Shown here piece by piece: positions 26,358 through 35,966 of a DNA stretch of 64,000 nucleotides (positions are counted from its first letter, which is position 1; every line of letters starts with the position of its first letter). The position numbers and the translations under genes were made by a program. Below the pieces are notes generated by a model. The model was given only the letters and a program-made list of their open reading frames with translations. It did no database searches and was not told where the DNA came from. This stretch comes from Priestia megaterium (lineage in GTDB: Bacteria > Bacillota > Bacilli > Bacillales > Bacillaceae_H): assembly GCA_008180335.1 (NCBI GenBank), contig VTEF01000005.1, positions 62,001-126,000 of the forward strand, written 5' to 3'.

Positions 26358-27326
26358 CTATGCTGCCTTTTTCCGATCTATTAATACAGCAATTAGAATT
26401 ACGACACCTTTTACGACCATTTGATAAAATGAAGATACACCTAGTAAGTTTAAACCATTATTTAATGTACCAATAATTAAAGCCCCGATCAGTGTCCCGA
26501 CAATGCGCCCTTTACCACCTGTTAAACTTGTTCCTCCTAATACAACGGCTGCGATTGCATCTAATTCATAAGACGTACCTGCCGTTGGTTGTGCCGAATT
26601 TAAGCGTGACGTTAAGATGGCGCCAGCGAGCGCTGCTAGCAATCCGGCTAATGAATAAATCATCACTTTAACGCGAGGTACTTTAATACCTGAAATAAGA
26701 GCAGCTTTTTCATTTCCTCCAATAGCATACGTGCGGCGGCCAAACGGTGTTTTGTGTAAAATCACCCATAATACTGCAAATGATGACATCATCGTAACCG
26801 CCGGCACTGGAATACCTAAGAAATAGCCTCGGCCGAACAATTGGAATAAATAATTGTCTCCAAGACCTGTAATCGGATTTCCATCTGTATAAACAAGTGT
26901 TAATCCTCTAAAAATCGTCATCGTGGCAAGTGTGGCAATAAATGGCGCCATCTTACCTTTAGTAATTAAAAGTCCATTTACCATTCCCATCACTGCCCCA
27001 AGAATGCATCCAATTAAAATTGCTAAAATTGGATCCATACCGGATACAATCATTCCAGCCATTAAAGCACTTGATAACGCCAAAATCGAACCAACAGATA
27101 AGTCTATTCCCCCTGTTAAGATAACAAAAGTCATCCCAAATGCAATCAATGCGTTAATCGCTACTTGACGAAGTAAATTTAAAATGTTAAGCGGTTCCAA
27201 GAAGCTCGAGTTTAAAACCGATACAATCACAATTAAGATAAATAAACCAAGTAAAGGGCCTAGCTTTTGCATCAGGTTCCCTACATAATTCCCTTTTTCT
27301 ACTTTCAATTGATTGGTCGTATTCAT
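26358..27326 (-). CDS. rbsC: Ribose ABC transporter, permease
   Basis: A 322-residue permease with 8-10 hydrophobic segments. AFGMTFVILTGGIDLSVGS and the later VVLGGTSLTGGKG segment are signatures of the RbsC/AraH family. ATG 27326 is preceded by CAGGAGGT inside the end of rbsA, only 1 nt separating stop and start; the upstream in-frame start lacks a site. It pairs with RbsA and RbsB to import ribose. Confidence 0.95.
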   Translation of the reverse strand: MNTTNQLKVEKGNYVGNLMQKLGPLLGLFILIVIVSVLNSSFLEPLNILNLLRQVAINALIAFGMTFVILTGGIDLSVGSILALSSALMAGMIVSGMDPILAILIGCILGAVMGMVNGLLITKGKMAPFIATLATMTIFRGLTLVYTDGNPITGLGDNYLFQLFGRGYFLGIPVPAVTMMSSFAVLWVILHKTPFGRRTYAIGGNEKAALISGIKVPRVKVMIYSLAGLLAALAGAILTSRLNSAQPTAGTSYELDAIAAVVLGGTSLTGGKGRIVGTLIGALIIGTLNNGLNLLGVSSFYQMVVKGVVILIAVLIDRKKAA

Positions 27327-27327
27327 G

Positions 27328-28809
27328 TTACTGACCTCCTGTTGCAAATGTCATAATTTTTTCTTGTGTGGCTTCATCTTTCATAAGTTCACCTGTTAAT
27401 TTTCCTTCATGAATAACGAGTACACGATCACTCATCCCAATCACTTCCGGAAGTTCAGAAGAAACCATAATAATGGCAACACCACGCTCTGTTAACTCGT
27501 TCATTAGTTGATAAATTTCTCGCTTGGCACCAACATCTACTCCACGAGTCGGTTCATCTAAAATCAAGACTTTAGGGCGAATGCCAATCCATTTCGCAAT
27601 CACGACTTTTTGTTGATTTCCGCCTGATAAATTTCTTGCACTTGTTTCAGACGACTGCGTTTTAATTGTTAGACGCTCAATCAGTAAATCCACGAAATCT
27701 TGTTCGCTTTTTCGTTCAATCATGCCCTTTGGAGAAAAGCTATAAAGACTCGGCAGGGCAATATTTTCACGGATTGAAAAATCGAGTACAAGTCCTTCAT
27801 CTTTTCGGTCTTCTGTAATAAACCCAATGCCTAATTTCACAGCTTGATCAGGACGTTGAATCGACACTCTTTCTCCGTTTAGCAAAATATCACCACTATC
27901 GAATGGATCAAGACCAAAAATAACACGCATAATCTCTGTGCGTCCCGCTCCCATTAGCCCTGCTACTCCTACAATTTCTCCTCTTTGAACAGAAAATGAA
28001 ATATCTTGAAATACCCCTTTCTTCGTTAACTCTTTTACTTCAAATACCTTTTCTCCTAAGACAGGATTTCGGCTTGGAAAACGATCTGTCAACGCTCGCC
28101 CTACCATTCTCCTTACAACATCATCAAAACTTGTTTCAGGAATTGGCGTTGTATCTACGGTCTTTCCATCACGCATAACGGTAATTCGATCGCAAATGGC
28201 AAAGATTTCTTCCATACGGTGCGAAATATATACGATTGAAACGCCTTGTTTACGTAATCTATTAATAACATCGAATAATTTTTGAATTTCTCGCTCTGTA
28301 AGAGCGGCAGTTGGTTCATCCATAATAATGACTTTTGCATTTGTCATTAAAGCTTTTGCAATCTCAATCATTTGTTGCTGCCCCACCGAACAAAGTCCAG
28401 CTTCTTGCTCTAGAGGAACGGTTACAGCTAATTGTTCAAATTGTTTTTTGGCCATTTCTTTCATTTCTTTCGTTTTTAAAAATCCGAAAGAAGTCCTTAG
28501 CTCTTTTCCAATAAATAAATTTTCTAATACGGTCATATCACGCCATATATTTAATTCTTGATGAATGAATGTAACCCCGTGCTGTTCAGCTTCTTTTGGA
28601 TTATTAAAATAGGTTTCTTTACCATCAATCCAAATCTGACCTTCATCTTTTTTATGCAAACCAGTTAAAATATTCATTAATGTGGATTTCCCTGCACCAT
28701 TTTCTCCCATCAACGCATGAACTTCACCCGGCTTGAGTTCAAAATCAACGCCTGATAACACTTGGTTTTTGCCAAACGCTTTATGAATGTTTGTCATTTT
28801 GATATCCAT
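27328..28809 (-). CDS. rbsA: Ribose ABC transporter, duplicated ATPase
   Basis: A 493-residue ABC protein with two nucleotide-binding domains. The first has Walker [10 protein letters not shown], signature VGQQQ and the DEPTAAL Walker B; the second has a variant Walker A (GLMGAGRTE), signature LSGGNQQK and DEPTRGVD. The degenerate second Walker A is normal for RbsA/MglA. ATG 28809 follows GAGAGGTG by 6 nt. It lies between rbsD and rbsC in the operon. Confidence 0.95.
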   Translation of the reverse strand: MDIKMTNIHKAFGKNQVLSGVDFELKPGEVHALMGENGAGKSTLMNILTGLHKKDEGQIWIDGKETYFNNPKEAEQHGVTFIHQELNIWRDMTVLENLFIGKELRTSFGFLKTKEMKEMAKKQFEQLAVTVPLEQEAGLCSVGQQQMIEIAKALMTNAKVIIMDEPTAALTEREIQKLFDVINRLRKQGVSIVYISHRMEEIFAICDRITVMRDGKTVDTTPIPETSFDDVVRRMVGRALTDRFPSRNPVLGEKVFEVKELTKKGVFQDISFSVQRGEIVGVAGLMGAGRTEIMRVIFGLDPFDSGDILLNGERVSIQRPDQAVKLGIGFITEDRKDEGLVLDFSIRENIALPSLYSFSPKGMIERKSEQDFVDLLIERLTIKTQSSETSARNLSGGNQQKVVIAKWIGIRPKVLILDEPTRGVDVGAKREIYQLMNELTERGVAIIMVSSELPEVIGMSDRVLVIHEGKLTGELMKDEATQEKIMTFATGGQ

Positions 28810-28825
28810 GATGTTCACCTCTCTT

Positions 28826-29221
28826 TTAGAAAATCACACCTGCTTGCAAGATACAATTCGCATAAGGTGTTGCTTCTCCCGTTCGAATGACCACTTTCGC
28901 TTCTTTTGTCAACGCTTTCAATATTTCATGTGAAACAAACTCTTTCTCTGTATGTTCAAAAGCTGTATTCATGTATTGAAGTATTTCTTTATTAGCTGTC
29001 TTAATTTCATGAGCAATCATGACTTTTTCTACGACCATATCATCAAGTACAACATCGGCAATATCTTTAAAGCTAGGGACACCCAGTTTCAGAGATAAAT
29101 CAATTTTAGGAATTCCTTCTGGAACCGGAAGCCCAGCATCAGCAATCACTACCATATCTGTATGACCAAGATCTGTTAACACTTTGGATATATGGCTATT
29201 TAAAATTCCATGGCGCTTCAT
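28826..29221 (-). CDS. rbsD: D-ribose pyranase
   Basis: A 131-residue RbsD/FucU-fold enzyme that interconverts pyranose and furanose forms of ribose so that RbsK can use them. The start [20 protein letters not shown] contains the catalytic histidine, and the C-terminal [19 protein letters not shown] is diagnostic. It begins 1 nt after the rbsK stop codon region and precedes rbsA. Confidence 0.95.
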   Translation of the reverse strand: MKRHGILNSHISKVLTDLGHTDMVVIADAGLPVPEGIPKIDLSLKLGVPSFKDIADVVLDDMVVEKVMIAHEIKTANKEILQYMNTAFEHTEKEFVSHEILKALTKEAKVVIRTGEATPYANCILQAGVIF

Positions 29222-29222
29222 G

Positions 29223-30101
29223 TTACAAACTCCCTTCTACTTCAGAGCGGGTCGGCATGCCGCCTTGAGCCCCAAATTTTGTGACTGAAAGAGACGCTGC
29301 ACGATTTGCAAACTTTATTGATTGTTCTAGCGGCATGTTTTCTGCTAATGCAACTGCAAATGCTGCGTTAAATGTATCACCCGCACCTGTTGTATCAATA
29401 GCTTCTACTTCATATGAAGGAATCAGAACTTCTTCTTTTCCATTAAAATAACGAACACCGGCTTTTCCTTCTGTTACAAACAATTTATTTTGATATTCAC
29501 GCAACACTTCTTGCTTGTCTTTTCCTTTAAATAAAATTTCTGTCTCGTGTTCGTTTGGTGTGATGTATGCTGCTTGTCGAATTACTTCTTCTTTTAAGGC
29601 TCTTGCAGGTGCTGGATTTAATAAAAGTGGCACATGATAGTTCTTGCAAATGGCCGCTGTATACTCGACCGTTTCTTCTGGAATTTCTTGTTGAATCAAG
29701 ACAATATCTGATTCCCGAATAATAGATACTGCTTTTTCAACATAGGATGGGGTGACGTAATCATTTGCCCCTTTCACCACAACAATACTGTTATCGCCTT
29801 CAGCTAAAATAATATGGGCTGTTCCGCTTTCTGTATGTGTAACCGGTTCCACATAGTCTATACGTACGCCGTTTTTACGAAAGTTGTCAAGAATGCTTTT
29901 CCCGTAGTGGTCATCTCCGACACAACCAATCATGTATACTTCAGCACCAAGCCTAGCAGCTGCTACTGCTTGGTTTGCTCCCTTTCCTCCAGGTACTGTT
30001 TTGAATGAATCGCCCAGTACGGTTTCCCCTGCTCCTGGGCGTTTTTCAGATGTAACTACTAAGTCCATAGATGAACTGCCAATTACTGATATTTTAGCCA
30101 T
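29223..30101 (-). CDS. rbsK: Ribokinase
   Basis: A 292-residue PfkB-family kinase that phosphorylates ribose to ribose 5-phosphate. It shows the two PfkB signatures: GGKGANQAVAAARLG near residue 40 and DTTGAGDTFNAAF near residue 240, whose GAGD contains the catalytic aspartate. ATG 30101 follows AAAGGTTG and gives the standard MAKISVIGSSSMDL start; it overlaps the end of rbsR by 8 nt, so translation is coupled. Confidence 0.95.
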   Translation of the reverse strand: MAKISVIGSSSMDLVVTSEKRPGAGETVLGDSFKTVPGGKGANQAVAAARLGAEVYMIGCVGDDHYGKSILDNFRKNGVRIDYVEPVTHTESGTAHIILAEGDNSIVVVKGANDYVTPSYVEKAVSIIRESDIVLIQQEIPEETVEYTAAICKNYHVPLLLNPAPARALKEEVIRQAAYITPNEHETEILFKGKDKQEVLREYQNKLFVTEGKAGVRYFNGKEEVLIPSYEVEAIDTTGAGDTFNAAFAVALAENMPLEQSIKFANRAASLSVTKFGAQGGMPTRSEVEGSL

Positions 30102-31083
30102 TTGAATCAACCTTTCTTGTCGTATTCCGTTCAATAAATGTGACGGGCAATTGAATATGCCGCTCTTCAATATGCTCTTTTTTTATATATTTTAATAGTA
30201 ATTTTGCTGCTTCTCTTCCCATATCGTAAGCGGGCTGTCTAATAGTTGATAACGCTGGGAACAGCAAACTGCTTTGAGGGATATCATCAAATCCAATAAT
30301 TTGCACATCACTTGGAATTGATTTTCCTAGTTTAAGTGCTTCATGCAAAATAGCAGTTGCGACAATGTCATTACTTGCAATAACTCCATCCGTATTTGGA
30401 TATTTCTCAAATAATTCTTTTGCCCATTTTTTTGCATCCTCAAATGAAAATGATGTCGTATTCATTACATGAAAATCTACTTCAGATTCACTCAATACAT
30501 CTAGAGCACCTTGAAAACGCTCTTGAGCCGGACGAACAGAAAGAGGTCCTTTTAACAAAGTAACTTGCTTACTTCCTCGTTTAATCATTTCTATTGCTGC
30601 CATCCGGCCCCCTTCTCTTCCGTCCGCATATACAGATGGATACTGTTCAGCAATACGGTCAAGAAACACAACTGGATATGGTAATTGTTCATATGTTTCT
30701 TTCATTGAAATCGCAGTAGCTGTAATCATTCCCACTACATGATTTTGTGTGAACGTATGAAGGTAGTCTGCTTCTTTCTTTATATCTTCATCACTATTTC
30801 CAAACAATAATCGAAACCCTTGACTATGCACTTCATCTTCAATTCCTCGAGCTAACTGCGGAAAGAATGGATTCGTAATATCTGGAAGAAGCAAGCCAAT
30901 TAATCTTGATTCACGTGTATAGAGTGATCGTGCAACTTCATTTGGACTGTATTTTAATAATTGTATAGTCTCGATTACTTTTCTTCTCGTATCCTCGCTC
31001 ACATATCCCGTACTATTTAATACACGGGAAACTGTTGCCACTGATACACCTGCTTGTTTTGCTACATCCCGAATAGTGACCAT
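30094..31083 (-). CDS. rbsR: Ribose operon repressor (LacI family)
   Basis: A 329-residue LacI-family repressor. The N-terminal helix-turn-helix VTIRDVAKQAGVSVATVSRVL is followed by a sugar-binding core similar to RbsB. It is the first gene of the operon, as in Bacillus subtilis, and is inferred to bind the palindrome at 31109-31122. ATG 31083 is preceded by AAGGAG at about 10 nt; upstream in-frame starts are not supported. Confidence 0.93.
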   Translation of the reverse strand: MVTIRDVAKQAGVSVATVSRVLNSTGYVSEDTRRKVIETIQLLKYSPNEVARSLYTRESRLIGLLLPDITNPFFPQLARGIEDEVHSQGFRLLFGNSDEDIKKEADYLHTFTQNHVVGMITATAISMKETYEQLPYPVVFLDRIAEQYPSVYADGREGGRMAAIEMIKRGSKQVTLLKGPLSVRPAQERFQGALDVLSESEVDFHVMNTTSFSFEDAKKWAKELFEKYPNTDGVIASNDIVATAILHEALKLGKSIPSDVQIIGFDDIPQSSLLFPALSTIRQPAYDMGREAAKLLLKYIKKEHIEERHIQLPVTFIERNTTRKVDSNG

Positions 31084-31108
31084 TACGAATTTTCTCCTTC
31101 CACTCTTA

Positions 31109-31122
31109 TGTAACCGTTTACA
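31109..31122. promoter_or_regulatory. LacI-type operator overlapping a near-consensus cre, rbs operon
   Basis: TGTAACCGTTTACA is a near-palindrome with a central CG, the form recognised by LacI-family repressors. On the minus strand the 15 bases around it match the cre consensus except the first position, so RbsR and CcpA may share or compete for it. It lies just downstream of the -10. Confidence 0.72.
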
Positions 31123-31128
31123 CAAGTA

Positions 31129-31157
31129 AATATATCATGATAAACTTCATTTGACAA
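31129..31157 (-). promoter_or_regulatory. SigA promoter of the rbs operon
   Basis: On the minus strand TTGTCA and TATATT are separated by 17 bp, with the operator immediately downstream and rbsR about 45 bp further. Confidence 0.75.
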
Positions 31158-31170
31158 TACTTAAGTTACG

Positions 31171-31194
31171 AAAGTGCAACTTCAATTAATGGAG
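31171..31194. repeat. Short dispersed intergenic repeat, copy 2
   Basis: It matches 3999-4022 at 21 of 24 positions. A weaker echo (CTTCAATTAAAGAG) follows near 31231. The surrounding 31158-31383 is otherwise featureless AT-rich DNA upstream of rbsR. Confidence 0.5.
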
Positions 31195-31383
31195 ATCTGA
31201 CTGACCGTTGAAGTAAGATATTTTTAGCTTCTTCAATTAAAGAGAACTGATCCATTTTATCTTTTTTCTCCTTCTTCTTATCAAGAATATATATAATAGA
31301 AGAAACTCGTTCTTTTTTTACTATTTTTTACGAATTTAGCACTTTTTAATCCATTAACCTATCAGGTTTTTGTTTCCTTATCA

Positions 31384-31429
31384 TAAAAAAAGAGCATCAC
31401 CTAAATCGATTTGATTCAGATAATGCTCA
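31384..31429 (-). terminator. Terminator of the aldo/keto reductase gene
   Basis: A 16-bp stem with three G-U pairs (31392-31407 with 31413-31428) is followed on the minus strand by seven U. Confidence 0.83.
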
Positions 31430-31458
31430 GTTATTTGCTGTTACTCGCTATTCATATA

Positions 31459-32286
31459 TTAAAAATCAAAATTGTCTGGATCTGGACCGACACGGTGATT
31501 TTGATTTAAAGCATTAATTTTTTCTACTTCTTCACTAGATAGTTCAAAATCAAAAATAGTAGCATTTTCAATAATGCGGTGTTCTTTAATTGATTTTGGA
31601 ATTGTAACAATTTCGTTTTGTAAATCCCAGCGTAAAATAATTTGTGCTGTTGATTTACCGTGCTTGTCAGCAATTTCTTTTAACACTTCATTATCAAGCA
31701 ATTCGCCTTGTGCTAGCGGAGACCAAGCTTCAATTTGAATTCCTTGTTCTTTACAATACTCGCGAAGCTCTACTTGTGTTAATAATGGATGAAGTTCCAC
31801 TTGGTTAACCATTGGCTTTACTTCTGCATCTGCTAATAAATCTTCTAAATGGTGAATATGGAAATTTGATACACCAATTGCACGTACTTTCCCGTCTTTA
31901 TATAACTTTTCAAGCGCACGCCATGTATCTTTATACTTACCTTCAACCGGCCAATGAATTAAATATAGATCTAAGTAATCAAGACCTAATTTGTTTAGAC
32001 TTGTTTCAAATGCTTCAAGTGTTGATTCATACCCTTGGTCAGCATTCCAAACTTTTGTTGTAATAAATAACTCTTCACGGGCAACACCAGATTCTTTGAT
32101 GGCTTGGCCTACGCCTTCTTCATTTTCATAAATTTTAGCAGTATCAATGCTTTTATAACCTGCTTTAATAGCTGCTTTGACAGAGTTAATAACTTCTTGT
32201 CCATCTTCTACTTTAAATACGCCTAAACCAAACCAAGGCATTTCTACACCATTTGCTAGTGTTGTTGTAGACTGTAAATTTTTCAT
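31459..32286 (-). CDS. Aldo/keto reductase
   Basis: A 275-residue NADPH-dependent (beta/alpha)8 oxidoreductase. The catalytic set is visible: Asp48, Tyr53 ([13 protein letters not shown]), Lys78 (TTKVW) and His111 (LIHWP), and the cofactor-binding [13 protein letters not shown] segment lies near the C-terminus. It resembles the Bacillus YvgN/YtbE group, which reduce methylglyoxal and other aldehydes; the physiological substrate is not defined. GAGGGGAT precedes the ATG. It is expressed as a single gene before an oppositely useful IclR gene on the same strand. Confidence 0.92.
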   Translation of the reverse strand: MKNLQSTTTLANGVEMPWFGLGVFKVEDGQEVINSVKAAIKAGYKSIDTAKIYENEEGVGQAIKESGVAREELFITTKVWNADQGYESTLEAFETSLNKLGLDYLDLYLIHWPVEGKYKDTWRALEKLYKDGKVRAIGVSNFHIHHLEDLLADAEVKPMVNQVELHPLLTQVELREYCKEQGIQIEAWSPLAQGELLDNEVLKEIADKHGKSTAQIILRWDLQNEIVTIPKSIKEHRIIENATIFDFELSSEEVEKINALNQNHRVGPDPDNFDF

Positions 32287-32318
32287 GTTTGTTCATCCCC
32301 TCTAACAATATATTTGAA

Positions 32319-33077
32319 TCACTCATAATAAGTAATTGCATTTGAAATATGCGCAGCACATGCTTTTACAAGTTGTGCATGCCATTCGTCTTTGTCTGCT
32401 GATACTCGAACTGATGGACCTGCTAACGCAATCGCTGCAATGACTTCTTTACGTTTGAATATAGGAGCAGCAATACATCGAACACCTAGTTCCCCTTCTT
32501 CATTGTCAATAGCATATCCACGTTCTTTAATATGTAGCAATTCTTGTTTAAATAATTGCCGATTAACAATTGTATGACTTATATAAGGTTCAAAAGCCAA
32601 TTGATTAATCATATTTTCCTGTACGTCGTGTGATTGATAAGCAAGTATGCACTTACCAATCCCATTTGCATGAACAGCTTTTTTACTTCCCACTTCAGAA
32701 TGTGTTCGTGTACTGTAATATTCCCCGCTGACAACTTGAGTGGTAACCATTTCATTACGGTGGAGAATACCAGCATAAATTGTTTCATTTGTTCGTTCAT
32801 TAAGTTCTTGCATGGGAGGAACTGAAAACCAATTCAACTCATAATTTGTAGGAAGTTTGCTGTGGAGTAATGATTGTACTAATTGTTTTGAAATTGTATA
32901 ACGATGATCCTCATTCCGCTCAATGAATCCGTTTTGCTCAAGTGTGCTAACAAGACGGTACATCGTGCTTTTATTAAACTGAAGCACATCCATCATTTCA
33001 GGAATTGTCATATTCGGCTGTGCTAAAAGTAAAGAGAAAATATCTAACCCTTTTTTTAATGTGCCTACTTCTGACAT
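32319..33077 (-). CDS. IclR-family transcriptional regulator
   Basis: A 252-residue regulator. The N-terminal winged helix (GTLKKGLDIFSLL... to about residue 65, with FNKSTMYRLVSTLEQNGF) is followed by an IclR effector domain, including HANGIGKCILAY, GYAIDNEEGELGVRCIAAPI and IAAIALAGPSVR. Its target is unknown. It is transcribed 32 nt ahead of the aldo/keto reductase gene and may regulate it or act on a distant locus. KipR is also IclR-type, but the pxp operon lies 29 kb away, so I do not assign it. Confidence 0.88.
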   Translation of the reverse strand: MSEVGTLKKGLDIFSLLLAQPNMTIPEMMDVLQFNKSTMYRLVSTLEQNGFIERNEDHRYTISKQLVQSLLHSKLPTNYELNWFSVPPMQELNERTNETIYAGILHRNEMVTTQVVSGEYYSTRTHSEVGSKKAVHANGIGKCILAYQSHDVQENMINQLAFEPYISHTIVNRQLFKQELLHIKERGYAIDNEEGELGVRCIAAPIFKRKEVIAAIALAGPSVRVSADKDEWHAQLVKACAAHISNAITYYE

Positions 33078-33266
33078 TACTTTCTCCTCCTCTTAGCCGA
33101 ATACTGATTTCATTATAATGCATTCTATAATTTTATTTCAAATAAAGAGACTTGATATTCTTTTTTTCCCTATAAAAGATAAAGTTTTGTTAAGAACGCT
33201 TACTATACGTTATTCCACTCTTTTTTCACTTTAAACAAATTAATGAATAGTACGCTTAAAGTCTAC

Positions 33267-33575
33267 TTATTTGCCGGCTTTTTCAAATCGAGCTAACTGA
33301 TTTAATTTATTTTCCTTCGTCAAAATCTCACGTTGACGCTCACCTAACAAATCAAAGTGCGGATATCCAGAACGATTATCAATATATTGAGCAGGAATAT
33401 TATATTTCTTTCCCCATTCAATCAGTTTGTTCATATCGCTGCAGCCAACTTTAGTCACCGTTGTAGCACCAGGAAAGCGATCATCAATCCAGTAATGTGT
33501 TAAAAAAGCAATTTCTCCTTGATTAACTGCTTCTTTCCATGCATCTAATTCTTCGCGTTTTAGTCCAAAAGCCAT
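33267..33575 (-). CDS. yneQ: YneQ-like conserved protein
   Basis: A 102-residue protein recognised as YneQ of Bacillus by MAFGLKREELDAWK, FLTHYWIDDRFPG, VTKVGC and YPHFDLLGERQ. Its function is unknown. ATG 33575 is preferred: AAAAGGTGAAATC stands directly before it and it gives the familiar N-terminus, whereas the open frame continues 22 codons further upstream without support. It is transcribed alone. Confidence 0.82.
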   Translation of the reverse strand: MAFGLKREELDAWKEAVNQGEIAFLTHYWIDDRFPGATTVTKVGCSDMNKLIEWGKKYNIPAQYIDNRSGYPHFDLLGERQREILTKENKLNQLARFEKAGK

Positions 33576-33910
33576 GATTTCACCTTTTCTGTTAATTAAT
33601 AACTTTCTCTGTTTTTGAATATAATCATAGAAATTTTTCATACAGTCTCTTTTTCTTATAACTAAACTCTATTGAGCATAACAAGATTGTTCATCCTATT
33701 CATTAATGTCTATTATAAAATTTATTATATCTAAAACATATATTTTCATTTTAACAATAAACTTCATTAGTACTTATCTAGAAAGTTTATTCAGCTTTGT
33801 TATTGCACTATTGTAATCTCTCTTCCTTTTTATCTTATTCTTTTTAGCATATATACGACTTAGTTTGATAGAGGTTGTTGATTAAAATTATTTTTGTCAA
33901 AAATTCCAAA
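33576..33910. other. Intergenic region upstream of the acetate symporter operon
   Basis: AT-rich non-coding DNA between the divergent yneQ and DUF485 genes. Apart from the promoter that follows at 33911-33939 and a weak stem (about 33950-33977) in the leader, I see no feature. Confidence 0.4.
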
Positions 33911-33939
33911 TTTACATTTTATTCTGAAAACAATATAAT
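33911..33939 (+). promoter_or_regulatory. SigA promoter of the DUF485-actP operon
   Basis: TTTACA and TATAAT are separated by exactly 17 bp, about 65 bp before the first start codon. Confidence 0.75.
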
Positions 33940-34004
33940 GACGTTGTATATGAAGCATGGAAAATCTATGTTTCATTTCAATTTAATTAAAGGAGGAATT
34001 GTAA

Positions 34005-34346
34005 TTGGCCATGAATGAAAACACTCTGCAAAAAGCCGAAACTCTTAGTGCCTCACCGGACTACACCAAGATTGTTCAATCTCCATCCTTTCAAAAGCTT
34101 TTAAGAAGTAAACGGAATTTTATTTTACCCTTATCACTATTTTTTCTAGCCTTTTATTTTACATTACCTATTTTAACAGCTTATACAACTGTATTAAACC
34201 AACCGGCATTTGCTTCGATGACATGGGCATGGATCTTTGCTTTCGCTCAGTTTATCATGACATGGGTACTTTGTATCTTGTATACAAAACGCGCTGCACA
34301 ATTTGATAAACTTGTTGAAACAATTAAAACTGAAGCCGGTAATTAA
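34005..34346 (+). CDS. DUF485 small membrane protein (partner of acetate symporter)
   Basis: A 113-residue protein with two hydrophobic segments (about residues 40-62 and 72-94), containing KLLRSKRNFILPLSLFFLAFY typical of DUF485 (YjcH/YwcB). Such proteins are encoded directly before acetate/solute:Na+ symporters and are thought to assist them. The start is TTG 34005, exactly 8 nt after AAAGGAGG; ATG 34011 would be too far. The symporter gene follows after 15 nt. Confidence 0.88.
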   Translation: MAMNENTLQKAETLSASPDYTKIVQSPSFQKLLRSKRNFILPLSLFFLAFYFTLPILTAYTTVLNQPAFASMTWAWIFAFAQFIMTWVLCILYTKRAAQFDKLVETIKTEAGN

Positions 34347-34361
34347 AAGGAGGATTAGTAA

Positions 34362-35912
34362 ATGAACGTACTCGCATTCTCACTATTTCTCGCTATCGTT
34401 GCATTAACTCTCGTTATTACGTACCTTGCTTCTAAAAAAACAAAAACAACAAGCGACTTTTATACCGCAGACGGAAGTTTAACTGGATGGCAAAATGGAA
34501 TGGCAATTGCAGGGGATTATATGTCTGCTGCATCATTTTTAGGTATCGCTGGAATGGTAGCGCTTTCTGGTTTTGATGGATTCTTTTATAGTATAGGATT
34601 TCTTGTCGCTTACTTGGTCGTTTTATATATTGTAGCTGAACCACTTCGTAATTTAGGAAAATATACAATGGCTGATATGATCGCAGCTCGCTTTGATGAA
34701 AAGAAAGTACGCGGTGTTGCAGCATTAAACACGATTACGATCTCTATTTTCTATATGATTGCGCAACTTGTTGGCGCCGGTGCACTTATTCATTTGTTAC
34801 TCGGCCTTGATTATGTTTACTCTGTGCTAATCGTTGGCGTGTTAATGACCGTATATGTTGTATTCGGTGGAATGACTGCAACAAGCTGGGTACAAATTGT
34901 AAAAGCTATTCTATTAATGATTGGTACATTCATTATTTCTCTTATCGTATTTTCAAAATTTGATTTTAGCATCGCAAAAATGTTTTCAGAGATGAAAACA
35001 GCGACACCGCTTGGCGAAGGTTTTTTAAATCCAGGAAATAAATTTACAAACCCTCTAGATATGATTTCACTGAATTTAGCACTTGTACTTGGAACAGCTG
35101 GACTCCCTCATATTCTTATTCGCTTTTTCACTGTAAGAGATGCAATTACTGCTCGTAAGTCTGTTATTTATGCAACATGGATTATTGGAGCATTTTATAT
35201 TATGACAATTTTCTTGGGGTTTGGAGCAGCTGCATTTGTTGGTTATGATCAAATTGTCGCAGCAAATTCAGCAGGAAATATGGCTGCCCCGCTTCTTGCT
35301 CAAGTATTAGGCGGAGATTTTCTATTTGCCTTTGTTTCAGCTGTTGCGTTTGCTACAATTCTAGCAGTTGTAGCAGGTCTTGTATTATCAGCAGCATCCG
35401 CATTTGCACATGACTTTTACAGCCACATCCTTCGCCGCGGTGAAGCCTCTGAAAAAGAACAAGTTGTCGCTGCTCGCTGGGCATCAATTGGGGTTTCTAT
35501 TATATCCATTATTCTTGCACTATTCGCTCAAAATATGAACGTGGCGTTTTTAGTTGCACTGGCATTTGCAGTTGCAGCAAGCGCAAACTTGCCAATCATT
35601 TTATTCACGATTTTTTGGAAACGCTTTAATACCACTGGTGCTGTAACAGGCATGCTTGTAGGATTATTTAGTTCTCTTATTCTCGTAGCAAGTAGCCCAA
35701 ACGTATGGTCACCTGAACCAGGAGCCGCTATTTTTGTAGGCGTACCGCTCATTACCTTGACAAACCCAGGGATCATCTCCATTCCACTTGGATTTCTAGG
35801 TGCAATTGTTGGCACACTTGTTTCAAGTAAAAAAGCAGATGAAAAGAAATTTGATGAGATTTTAGTAAAAGCAAATACTGGCATGGGGATTCACGGCCCT
35901 GTTAAGCATTAA
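34362..35912 (+). CDS. actP: Sodium:solute symporter, acetate permease type (ActP/YwcA)
   Basis: A 516-residue SSS-family transporter with about 13 membrane spans. The sodium-symporter signatures DFYTADGSLTGWQNGMAIAGDYMSAASF and the GTAGLPHILIRFFTV segment match ActP/YwcA, which take up acetate and other short monocarboxylates with Na+. AAAGGAGG precedes the ATG. It forms an operon with the DUF485 gene under one clear promoter and ends at a terminator. Related members carry pyruvate or proline, but the DUF485 partner favours acetate. Confidence 0.88.
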   Translation: MNVLAFSLFLAIVALTLVITYLASKKTKTTSDFYTADGSLTGWQNGMAIAGDYMSAASFLGIAGMVALSGFDGFFYSIGFLVAYLVVLYIVAEPLRNLGKYTMADMIAARFDEKKVRGVAALNTITISIFYMIAQLVGAGALIHLLLGLDYVYSVLIVGVLMTVYVVFGGMTATSWVQIVKAILLMIGTFIISLIVFSKFDFSIAKMFSEMKTATPLGEGFLNPGNKFTNPLDMISLNLALVLGTAGLPHILIRFFTVRDAITARKSVIYATWIIGAFYIMTIFLGFGAAAFVGYDQIVAANSAGNMAAPLLAQVLGGDFLFAFVSAVAFATILAVVAGLVLSAASAFAHDFYSHILRRGEASEKEQVVAARWASIGVSIISIILALFAQNMNVAFLVALAFAVAASANLPIILFTIFWKRFNTTGAVTGMLVGLFSSLILVASSPNVWSPEPGAAIFVGVPLITLTNPGIISIPLGFLGAIVGTLVSSKKADEKKFDEILVKANTGMGIHGPVKH

Positions 35913-35929
35913 TCGCTAAATAATTCATG

Positions 35930-35964
35930 AAAAAGAGCTTCGTTTAAAACGAAGCTCTTTTATT
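35930..35964. terminator. Bidirectional terminator between actP and the YhgE gene
   Basis: AAAAGAGCTTCGTT and AACGAAGCTCTTTT form a long stem with A- and T-runs on the two sides, between convergent genes. Confidence 0.87.
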
Positions 35965-35966
35965 TC

